Notes under the pieces: model-generated | The model's database searches: none | Seen by the model: the letters and a program-made list of their open reading frames with translations, nothing else | What the model was told of the DNA's origin: nothing | From: Microbacterium resistens NBRC 103078 | GTDB lineage: Bacteria; Actinomycetota; Actinomycetes; Actinomycetales; Microbacteriaceae | Direction of reading: 5' to 3' | Assembly (NCBI RefSeq): GCF_001552355.1 | Contig: NZ_BCRA01000011.1 | Location: 1-43,980, forward strand | DNA length: 43,980 nt | Made by a program: the position numbers and the translations under genes | Shown: one piece after another, positions 26,571 to 33,750 of the stretch | How the letters are laid out: each line of letters starts with the position of its first letter | Position numbering within the stretch: the first letter of the stretch is position 1

Positions 26571-29500
26571 TTAGTCCCCCTTTGCCTCGAACAGGTCCTG
26601 GAACTCCTGGAACGCTTCGTCTTCCTCCCGGACGTACCCGGCGCGATCGCGGGCGATAGCGAGGCGGCGGCCGAACAGCAGCACCCCACCTGTGGCAGCG
26701 GCGATGAGTCCACCGGCGAGGCCGAGGGGCCACCAGTCGCCCCCGCCTGTCTGCGCCAGCTTCCCGGGTGTTCCAGGATGCCCTGGTTCCTCCGGTTCCG
26801 GGGTGACGGTGGTGGTCTCATCCGGCGCCCCGCACAGGCCACGATGCAGCACCGTGCCATCGGCATCCGTGACTGTCTCGACCCAGTAGTACGTGCCCAC
26901 CTGGTCGAATACCACCTCATTGGAGCGGTACTCGCCCGGCCCATTCAGCTCGATGAGCTTCGAGGTGAAGACGAGCTCATCCGGGGTGCAGATCGCGCTC
27001 TCGCCGTCCTGCCGGTACGCCTCGAACACCAGCCGTGCCCCGTCGGGAATCGTGCCGGTGACCGTGGCGACATCGTGCGCGGGCTCACCCAGCACGACCT
27101 CCGGCAGGGCGGTTGTCTTCACGGTGAGGTTTTCGGGCTGCTCGTGGATCACTGTTGTCTCACCGGGTGCCCCGCACTGGCCTTCGGCGATGATCTCGCC
27201 GTCCGCGCCGTACAGCGTCTCGACCCAGAACACGTTGCCCGCCGCATCGGCGATCGTAGTCCCGGAACGGTAGACGGCGGCTTGAGTAACAGGGATCTCC
27301 TCACTGGTGAAGAACGGTGCTTCACAGACCGCACCGACCTCTACCGGGTGGGGTCCGTAGGCGCGGAACACGAGGTTTGCGCCGTCGGGAATGGTGGTGC
27401 CTTGCACGAGCGCGGTGTCTTCGAACGGCTGCCCCACGAATGCTTCCGGGGTTGCCTGTGTGATGACCGTCACCGGCGCCTGGCTTCCGGTCGGTGGTAG
27501 GTAGAAGCGTTCCAGCACATCCGCCGGAGACGACGCATAGGGTTGCACCCGGTCATCTCCTGCGAAGGTGGTGACGAGGACGTAGTAGCCGGGCTCGGTC
27601 GGCACGATCTTGTCGGCGTCGGTGTAGCCGAGCTGGTAGACCCCGTTGCGTGCCGGCGTCGTCAACTCGATCAGCACCGGCGCGCCCGCCAGGTCCAGAT
27701 CCTCAGTGAGTTCGGTGTCGGTGGCGAACGGGCCGTAGATGGTGTGTGCCAGTTTGTCCACGTCGGCGGTCCAGTAGCCGTCGCCGGAGAAGTCGCCGTG
27801 GTTCGCGGGGAACCCGGTGACGGTGATGACATCGAATGCCCGCCCGCCGGGATGCACGTTGTACTCCCGCATCAGCGAGGTGACAGTGATCGGCCACCGC
27901 ACCGAGGTGGTTTCGATGCTGATGCCGTACTCGTCCCGCCAGTCAGCGGCGAGGTAATCGCGTACCCACTCGGGCTGCGACGACTTCTGCACCTTCCATA
28001 CCCAGGTGATGAACCCGCCCGTCGGCGCGATCACCTCTGGAGATGTGTAGACGCCGGGGCCGTCGGCGGTGATTGTCACTGTGCCGAGCGGCACCGCGGC
28101 TGGGTCGATCGTGACGGATTGTGCTGGGGGCAGGGTGCCGGGCACCTGGTAGGCGGTGCCCTCGAATACCACCGGAATGTGGGTGCCATCCTTCTTCAAC
28201 CACGCACCGTTGGCACTGGAGACGGTGATGGTGTCGGTGAGTGCGTCGCCGGGGATCGCGAGGCGCTGATCCGCCTCTGACACCGCGACCGGCTGGAACG
28301 GGACCACCGATGTTTCCGCGACCTGACCGTATCGGTCGGTGAAGGAGTCGGTGAGGTATTTCGCGTTCTCGCCGTGGGCATCCTTGTCGATTGCCCACAC
28401 CCACGTGTAGAACCCCGACTCCGCAGCGATGATCGAGCCCGGCGACGTGTATGAACCGGCACCCGTCAACGTGACGATCTCGGTGCCCGCGACGGGCGCG
28501 CCACTCGGCGCAGTGTCGGCTTCGGCAGGTTGCTCATCGAACGGCCCATACAAGGTCCCGTTCGCGGTGACCTCGATCGGGTTTCCGTTCAGGTGAATCC
28601 AGGTGCCCTTCGTCACTGACACGGCGAGCTCATCGGTGAATGCGTCTCCTTCGGCGACGAACCGAGACGACACCTGCGTAGCGATCACGGGTTGGAAGTC
28701 CAGCTCGATCACCGGCGACTGCGCGGTAGCGGACAAGCCTGTAGAGGAGCTGGCGACGGAGGCGACCAGCCGTTGCGCGCCGGGCGTCGTGTACAGGTCA
28801 ATCACCGCGCCGTACCCGGCTGCGGGAACGCTCATCGACGCGGCAATCTGGTACGAGGGGACTCCGTCTGCCGGGGTACCGGTGACCAGATGAGCACCGG
28901 CTCCCAGAGTGCGGGTAGCCAACCCATTAGTGAAGGTGGCATCGGTGAGGGTCGCGGTGCCCTGCAATCCGGCCGGGTGGGTGCCGACGGTGAGTGTCCC
29001 GGCGTACTGATCCGTCATCGTCAGGCTCAGCGTCAGCGTCGGGTCGGTCACCGCGTTGACCGCGGCTTGCTGGCGCATGGTGCTGAGGTTCGCCAGGATC
29101 GCCGGACGCTCCGACGCCGGCGCGCGCCCGACGTAGTAGATGTCGCCGGACATGCCGTGCGAGTTGTACGTGCCCGGATCGGTGATCGACCAGGTGAACA
29201 GCGCTACGGCGGCGGTGATGTTGCGGTCGCCGGACTGCCCCCACCGGTCCAGCACGAAGTTCAGCTCCGCAAGCTGCTGCCGAGTGAGGGAATCCAGCGA
29301 GGTGATCGTGTGGGGTCCGGAGGTCTGCCCGAACGGGGCCGGGGCACCCAGGTCGGCGCAGTACGCCTGACGGCCGTCGACATCGGTGTTGTATGCGCCG
29401 AGGAACCCCAGCCCAATGTTGTAACCCACCCCCTCGCTCCCCGCATATGCAGGCGGAGCAGTGAGGGTGAACGTGCTGGCCATCAGCAACAGCGCGACGA

Positions 29501-29579
29501 GCACTGACAGCACCCGCCGGAGCGCTGTTGGTGGTGGAGCCGTGTTCTGCTCCGGATTATGGGTAAGCGATCCTGACAC
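26571..29579 (-). CDS. Large sortase-type surface protein with tandem modules
   Basis: A 1002-residue secreted protein. The signal peptide (about 1-46) ends APPAYA. An N-terminal domain (about 47-290) contains YCADLGAPAPFG. Five related beta-rich modules then start near residues 300, 435, 570, 710 and 825, each with a G-x-x-F/A-x-D-x-x-x-V opening and most with a YTSP/YRS...FYTW/YYWVE strand pair. The last two modules carry Cys pairs (one ends GQCGAPGETT, the other GLCGAPDETT). LAQTG lies at about 941-945, followed by a membrane helix and a rather long charged tail (about 32 residues). LAxTG is the motif known for class E sortases. Within a conjugation operon it may act in mating-pair contact; that is inference. 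The GTG start follows AGGAGG. Confidence 0.85.
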   Translation of the reverse strand: MSGSLTHNPEQNTAPPPTALRRVLSVLVALLLMASTFTLTAPPAYAGSEGVGYNIGLGFLGAYNTDVDGRQAYCADLGAPAPFGQTSGPHTITSLDSLTRQQLAELNFVLDRWGQSGDRNITAAVALFTWSITDPGTYNSHGMSGDIYYVGRAPASERPAILANLSTMRQQAAVNAVTDPTLTLSLTMTDQYAGTLTVGTHPAGLQGTATLTDATFTNGLATRTLGAGAHLVTGTPADGVPSYQIAASMSVPAAGYGAVIDLYTTPGAQRLVASVASSSTGLSATAQSPVIELDFQPVIATQVSSRFVAEGDAFTDELAVSVTKGTWIHLNGNPIEVTANGTLYGPFDEQPAEADTAPSGAPVAGTEIVTLTGAGSYTSPGSIIAAESGFYTWVWAIDKDAHGENAKYLTDSFTDRYGQVAETSVVPFQPVAVSEADQRLAIPGDALTDTITVSSANGAWLKKDGTHIPVVFEGTAYQVPGTLPPAQSVTIDPAAVPLGTVTITADGPGVYTSPEVIAPTGGFITWVWKVQKSSQPEWVRDYLAADWRDEYGISIETTSVRWPITVTSLMREYNVHPGGRAFDVITVTGFPANHGDFSGDGYWTADVDKLAHTIYGPFATDTELTEDLDLAGAPVLIELTTPARNGVYQLGYTDADKIVPTEPGYYVLVTTFAGDDRVQPYASSPADVLERFYLPPTGSQAPVTVITQATPEAFVGQPFEDTALVQGTTIPDGANLVFRAYGPHPVEVGAVCEAPFFTSEEIPVTQAAVYRSGTTIADAAGNVFWVETLYGADGEIIAEGQCGAPGETTVIHEQPENLTVKTTALPEVVLGEPAHDVATVTGTIPDGARLVFEAYRQDGESAICTPDELVFTSKLIELNGPGEYRSNEVVFDQVGTYYWVETVTDADGTVLHRGLCGAPDETTTVTPEPEEPGHPGTPGKLAQTGGGDWWPLGLAGGLIAAATGGVLLFGRRLAIARDRAGYVREEDEAFQEFQDLFEAKGD

Positions 29580-29619
29580 GACGTGCCTCCTGACTTGCAG
29601 TCCAGACAGCGACCCAACC

Positions 29620-29661
29620 GGCCGCCTTCACAGCAGGTGCACCACCACCGCCCAGGCGGCC
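29620..29661 (-). other. Inverted repeat between dprA and the surface-protein gene
   Basis: Eight-base perfect arms (29620-29627 and 29654-29661) separated by 26 bases, in the 90-base gap after dprA. It could be a weak terminator of dprA or part of the surface-protein leader. Nothing else is seen in the gap apart from the AGGAGG site close to the start. Confidence 0.35.
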
Positions 29662-29669
29662 ACCGCTTG

Positions 29670-30692
29670 TCAGAGGCTTAGCCCGCGTCCCGACGGCCGA
29701 GCTGACGCCCGGGACGCGGCGGATGGGTCCAGCGGGTCGTTCTCGAGTCCCGCCGTGCGCCGCACTGCCCGCTGCGCACCCTCGCGCACTTCGTGAAGCA
29801 GGGCGCGGATGTCGTCGTATCCCGTGATCACGGACGCGAGCCTGTCGTGCAGCAAGCGGTGGCATCCCGCCGACGCAGCGGACGTGATCGGCCCCGGCAC
29901 TGCCCCGACGGGTCGGCGCAACTCGACGGCCTGGGCGGCAGTGTGTAACGCCCCCGACCGGTACCCGGCCTCCACGACGACGACCGCGCCGGACAGTGCC
30001 GCGAGGAGCCGGCCACGTTGCAGGAACCGCCACTTCGTCGGCGCGGCCCCCGGCGGCAACTCACTCAGCAGCAGCCCATCCCGCCCGACGCGGGCGAGGA
30101 GTTCGGTGTGCCCGGCCGGGTAGAGCCGATCCAGCCCGCCGGCCATCACCGCGATCGTGGAACCGCCCGAAGCCAACGTGGCACGGTGCGCAGTCCCGTC
30201 GATCCCATACGCTCCGCCCGAGACGACCTGGCGCGTATCGGTCACCGCTGAGTGGGCAAGCTCCATGGCGACATGCTCCCCATACCCGGTCGCCGCCCGA
30301 GCTCCCGTCACCGTGACCCGATCCCACACCGGCGCGGCCAGCACACTCGTGTCGCCTTTCGCCCAAAGTACGACCGGGGCACGGTCACCGAGCGCATCCA
30401 CCCCGGCCGGCCATTCCTGGTCACCGGGGATCAATACCCGCAGGCCGTGCCGTTCGGTATCGGCTAGCACTCGCCGTATCTGGGCGGTGTTGATGCGCGG
30501 CGCGAGACGCCGCTGCCACGTATCCCCATCCGGCCCTGGCGGCGGCTCGTCAGCGACTGCGCGGGCGACGGTCTCGGTCGCGCCGACCGTGCGCAGCAGT
30601 TGCCCCGTCGCCGAGTCTGCGGGTTCTGATGCCAGCGCGAGGATTACCCTCGCCGTGCGCTCATCCGCTGCCAGTTCCTTGATCGTCTCCAT
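29670..30692 (-). CDS. dprA: DprA/Smf-family DNA-processing protein
   Basis: A 340-residue protein with a Rossmann-like DprA core: VTVTGARAATGYGEHVAMEL (about 130), VSGGAYGIDGTAHRATLASG (about 160), MAGGLDRLYPAGH, LLLSELPPGAAPTKWRFLQR, VVEAGYRSGALHTAAQAVEL and GAVPGPITSAASAGCHRLL. DprA binds single-stranded DNA and loads RecA during transformation. Element-borne copies probably protect or process incoming conjugative DNA. The chromosomal DprA is not in the window. ATG 30692 follows GGGAG. It lies directly upstream of the surface-protein gene, and the divergent cargo begins on its other side. Confidence 0.92.
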   Translation of the reverse strand: METIKELAADERTARVILALASEPADSATGQLLRTVGATETVARAVADEPPPGPDGDTWQRRLAPRINTAQIRRVLADTERHGLRVLIPGDQEWPAGVDALGDRAPVVLWAKGDTSVLAAPVWDRVTVTGARAATGYGEHVAMELAHSAVTDTRQVVSGGAYGIDGTAHRATLASGGSTIAVMAGGLDRLYPAGHTELLARVGRDGLLLSELPPGAAPTKWRFLQRGRLLAALSGAVVVVEAGYRSGALHTAAQAVELRRPVGAVPGPITSAASAGCHRLLHDRLASVITGYDDIRALLHEVREGAQRAVRRTAGLENDPLDPSAASRASARPSGRGLSL

Positions 30693-30832
30693 GATCCGCT
30701 CCCTTGTTATCTCGGATGGGTCGAGGGATAGGTGCGAACCCGCACGCCGAGAGACCTCAAGACCGTGGTGCAGGGCGAGGCCGATATCGGGAACTCGACC
30801 CCTCAGCGGGTGCGCTTGGGTCTTCCTCCGCG

Positions 30833-30867
30833 TTCCAACAATTCCAACAGAGTGTTATTATCTGCGT
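30833..30867 (+). promoter_or_regulatory. Promoter and candidate operator of the ArsR-type regulator
   Basis: TTCCAA (30833-30838), a 17-base spacer and TATTAT (30856-30861) form a promoter whose transcription start would fall on the A of the ATG at 30868. Two direct TTCCAACA repeats (30833-30840, 30842-30849) and a short dyad AACA-GAG-TGTT (30846-30856) overlap it and may bind the repressor. Confidence 0.55.
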
Positions 30868-31233
30868 ATGAATGCGGATACGAAGGTTTGTGGTCTGGAC
30901 CCGTCTTCGGAGTATGTCGACCTGGCCGCGGAGGTGCTGAGTCTCCTATCTGACCCGACGCGGATCAAGATCGTGCTCGCCCTCCGTCAGGCTGACGAGC
31001 TGCCGGTGAACGCGTTGGCGGAGATCGTGGGCAAGAAGCCGTCCGGGGTTTCGCAGCATCTCGCGCGGTTGCGGATGGCGCGGATGGTGACCACGCGGCA
31101 GGAGGGCACGAGCGTGCTCTACCGCCTCACCGACGAGCACGCCCTCGCGCTCATAGTCGAGGCAATCAAACAGGCTGAACACGCGGTCGCAAACGGACAG
31201 ATCCCGCCCCACCATCACGCACCCCAGCAGTAA
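30868..31233 (+). CDS. ArsR/SmtB-family metal-responsive repressor
   Basis: A 121-residue winged-helix protein. Family blocks are LSLLSDPTRIKIVLALRQAD, VNALAEIVGKKPSGVSQHLA (recognition helix) and RQEGTSVLYRLTDEHALAL. The last helix carries D-x-H at DEH (about 92-94) and a later EH (about 107-108), resembling the alpha-5 site of SmtB and NmtR, but one His of the usual set is Gln here. The C-terminal HHH may add ligands. This favours Ni/Co or Zn sensing, but the metal cannot be fixed. ATG 30868 has no Shine-Dalgarno and sits six bases after the -10 box, so a leaderless mRNA is likely. The MFS gene follows by 41 bases. Confidence 0.88.
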   Translation: MNADTKVCGLDPSSEYVDLAAEVLSLLSDPTRIKIVLALRQADELPVNALAEIVGKKPSGVSQHLARLRMARMVTTRQEGTSVLYRLTDEHALALIVEAIKQAEHAVANGQIPPHHHAPQQ

Positions 31234-31274
31234 CCCCCACCTGATCCTTCTCACCGACTTGTTAGGCGCGAAGC

Positions 31275-32522
31275 ATGATAGCCGTCCTCCGAAACCCGAC
31301 CTACGCCAAGCTGTTCAGCGCGCAGATGATCGCGCTGCTGGGCACCGGCCTACTCACGGTCGCGCTCGGCCTGCTCGCCTTCAATATCGCCGGCGGGGAT
31401 GCCGGGATCGTGATGGGTGTGGCGATGACGATCAAGATGGTCGCCTACGTCGCTGTCTCGCCGATCACCACCGCCTTGACGGCACACCTTCCGCGCAAGC
31501 CCGTCCTCATCGGCGCCGACCTGATCCGGGCCGGGGTCGCCGTCTCACTGCCGTTTGTCACCGAGGCGTGGCAGATCTACATCCTGATCTTCCTGCTCCA
31601 GTCCGCGTCAGCGACATTCACGCCCGCATTCCAAGCCGTCATCCCCTCCGTACTGCCGGATGAAGGCGACTACACCCGAGCCCTGTCACTCTCGCGTCTC
31701 GCCTATGACCTGGAATCGCTCGTGAGCCCGATGCTCGCCGCCGCCCTGTTGACGGTGATCAGCTTCCATAATCTGTTCGTTGGCACCGTGATCGGGTTCC
31801 TCGTCTCCGCCGCCCTGGTGATCGCATCCCGCTTCCCGCACATCGACATACCACCGCCCTCCAGGTTCTTCGACAGGCTCACCCGCGGAGCCCGAATATT
31901 CTGGACCAGCAGGGAGTTGCGCGGCCTGATGGGTCTCAACCTCGTCGTCGCCACGACCACCGCGATGGTCATCGTGAACACAGTCGTCCTCGTCCAGGGC
32001 GACCTCGGGCGCCCACAGCTCGATGTCGCGCTACTGCTGGGAGCCTATGGCGGCGGCTCCATGATCGTCGCCCTCGGGATGCCCAAGCTCCTGGAGAAGC
32101 TTCCGGATCGGCGGGTCATGCTCACCGGCGGTATCGCCCTGCCCGTCCTGCTCCTGATTGGGACCGGGGTCATCGCGTGGATGGACGGCACACCGCAGTG
32201 GGCGACCCTCCTCCTCGTGTGGGCGCTGCTCGGGGCCGCGACCTCGACAATCCTCACCCCATCGGCACGCCTCCTACGCCGCAACAGCACCGAGCAAAAC
32301 CGGCCCGCGGTCTTCGCCGCACAGTTCTCCCTCTCCCACGCCTGCTTCCTGATTACCTACCCCCTCGCCGGCGTCGTCGGCGCGACCATCGGACTCTCCG
32401 CGGTCGCGCTCGTGCTCGTCGCCATCGGCATCCTCGGAGCTGTTCTCGCTGTCTTGACCTGGCGTGGCATCCCGGACGCTATGGAGCAAGGCTCCAGACA
32501 GCACACCGAGGCCCGGGATTGA
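31275..32522 (+). CDS. Major facilitator superfamily efflux protein
   Basis: A 415-residue transporter with about 12 membrane helices. The N-terminus is MIAVLRNPTYAKLFSAQMIA. The helix 2-3 loop is ITTALTAHLPRKPVLIGADL, in place of the classic G-x-x-x-D-R-x-G-R-R motif, and a central basic loop lies near 195-215. It belongs to the drug/metal MFS group often paired with ArsR-type sensors. It follows the sensor gene by 41 bases on the same strand, so it is the likely regulated target, exporting a divalent metal or a complex of it. The substrate is not determined by the sequence. Confidence 0.85.
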   Translation: MIAVLRNPTYAKLFSAQMIALLGTGLLTVALGLLAFNIAGGDAGIVMGVAMTIKMVAYVAVSPITTALTAHLPRKPVLIGADLIRAGVAVSLPFVTEAWQIYILIFLLQSASATFTPAFQAVIPSVLPDEGDYTRALSLSRLAYDLESLVSPMLAAALLTVISFHNLFVGTVIGFLVSAALVIASRFPHIDIPPPSRFFDRLTRGARIFWTSRELRGLMGLNLVVATTTAMVIVNTVVLVQGDLGRPQLDVALLLGAYGGGSMIVALGMPKLLEKLPDRRVMLTGGIALPVLLLIGTGVIAWMDGTPQWATLLLVWALLGAATSTILTPSARLLRRNSTEQNRPAVFAAQFSLSHACFLITYPLAGVVGATIGLSAVALVLVAIGILGAVLAVLTWRGIPDAMEQGSRQHTEARD

Positions 32523-32807
32523 CGAAAGAAGGCTGAACCCTCTTGCGCTGTAGACAGATCTATCCCCAACGGTTCTACGACTTCGTCACCACCGTATTAC
32601 CAAACGAAAGCGCCCCAACCCGCGTTAGCGTGAGGTTGGATTGCGGCGCTCTCAGCGACCGACCTTAAACTGTGGGATCCGTGGTGGCGACGCGAACCAT
32701 GCACGCCGCCAGGTTTTTTACATTCATGCTGTTGGACGGTCTGCTCGCAGTCGGCGTCCGTTTCTGACACTGATACTGCTTCCGACTTCTCTTGAAAGAT
32801 CATTGCC
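32523..32807. other. Intergenic region with an imperfect long hairpin
   Basis: There are 285 bases between the MFS and CueP genes. A two-part stem, AGCGCC/GGCGCT (32609-32614 with 32645-32650) and CCAACC/GGTTGG (32615-32620 with 32634-32639), may terminate the MFS transcript or be a remnant end of a mobile segment. A short open frame (TTG 32543 to 32668) has no support. The 3' half should hold the CueP promoter (GATACT at 32772-32777 is possible) and a weak GAAAG near 32795. Confidence 0.45.
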
Positions 32808-33431
32808 ATGAGCCACCGCACCACCATGCCTCGCAGAAGGCTGTTCGCCGCGGCCGCCGCCGTACTTGTTTCTGGGCTCGCCCTGACCGGATGCGCCGCC
32901 CCCGCGCCTACCGCTGCACCGTCCGCAGCGAGCAGTGAAACCAGCGACAGTGAGTTCCTTGCCGAGCACAATCTGGATGGCCTCGGCGCGGCCCAGATCA
33001 TCGAACGGCTCGACACCCTGCCCGTTGCTGACCGTCCGACTAACCTGATCGCATCCGTGCGGCCCGACGTGCTCGTCCTCACCGACGGCCAGGGCCGCGA
33101 AACCCAGGTCGCGATGCCCGAAGACGAGGTGTACATCTCGGTCGCCCCCTTCCGGGCGCAAACCCACTACTGCTACTTCCATAGCTTGACCACCTGCCTC
33201 GGTGAACTCGCGAACACCGAAGTGCAGGTCACACTCACCGACGAGGCAACCGGTGACGTGCTGATCAACGACCTGCGGCAGACGTTCGACAATGGTTTCG
33301 TCGGATTCTGGGTCCCTCGCGGTCTCGAAGCCACCCTGACCATCGGACTCAACTCGCAGACCGGCACCGCGACTATCTCAACGGTGAACGCAGACGACCC
33401 GACGTGCATCACCACGCTGCAACTGACCTGA
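32808..33431 (+). CDS. cueP: CueP-family periplasmic/surface copper-binding lipoprotein
   Basis: A 207-residue protein. A Tat/Sec-like signal (MPRRRLFAAAAAVLVSGLAL) ends in the lipobox LTGC (Cys29), so it should be membrane-anchored outside the cell. The core matches CueP: the segment THYCYFHSLTTCLGELANTE with Cys122 and Cys130, then NGFVGFWVPRG and DPTCITTL with Cys200. These cysteines match in spacing the Cys96, Cys104 and Cys172 used by Salmonella CueP to bind copper. The family supports copper resistance. The start is ATG 32808; an in-frame ATG at 32826 is the alternative. Its lipid attachment would use the LspA system, of which a second copy lies in this cargo. Confidence 0.88.
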   Translation: MSHRTTMPRRRLFAAAAAVLVSGLALTGCAAPAPTAAPSAASSETSDSEFLAEHNLDGLGAAQIIERLDTLPVADRPTNLIASVRPDVLVLTDGQGRETQVAMPEDEVYISVAPFRAQTHYCYFHSLTTCLGELANTEVQVTLTDEATGDVLINDLRQTFDNGFVGFWVPRGLEATLTIGLNSQTGTATISTVNADDPTCITTLQLT

Positions 33432-33495
33432 CCCAGCGGTAGGCCCGCCGCGCCCCGGTCACACCTCAGGGTGCCGGCCATCCTATTGCTCCCGG

Positions 33496-33750
33496 CTACG
33501 CCGCTGTAGGCGCCGTTAAGCGTGCCGTGATGTGGGGTGCTTGTTCAGCGGCAGTGTGGCGGCGGGTGCGTGCGGTGCGGAGCCCGTTGGCGACCACGAT
33601 CACCTCGGCAACTTCGTGGACGAGCACGACGGCCGCGAGGCCGAGTACACCGGTGATCGCCAGCGGCCGCAACACGATGATGATCAACAGCGACTCGGCC
33701 AGCACCCGCCGTATCTGGACCTCCGCTCTCGACGGGCACTGGTGTGGCAC
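33496..33750 (-). pseudogene. C-terminal scar of a P1B-type ATPase, with a dprA-like junction
   Basis: An 84-residue frame reads LLIIIVLRPLAITGVLGLAA, then VVLVHEVAEVIVVANGLRTA, closely parallel to the last 50 residues of the intact ATPase at 36575-38482 (LLIITALLPLALFGVLGLAA, VVLIHEIAEVIVILNGLRAA). Everything before the last two helices is missing. The upstream 24 bases match, with two mismatches, the dprA sequence that encodes QIRRVLAD. No start signal is evident and merA ends at 33751, so this is a non-functional recombination remnant. Confidence 0.8.

Noticed and set aside
30721..30830. tRNA-like sequence in the dprA/ArsR gap (GTGCGGGTTCGCACC)
   Set aside because: A T-arm-like hairpin occurs, but the anticodon and acceptor stems do not pair; no tRNA or tmRNA can be built.
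32543..32668. Small frame of 41 codons after the MFS gene (starting at a TTG)
   Set aside because: No family resemblance, weak start signal and an overlapping hairpin; likely chance.
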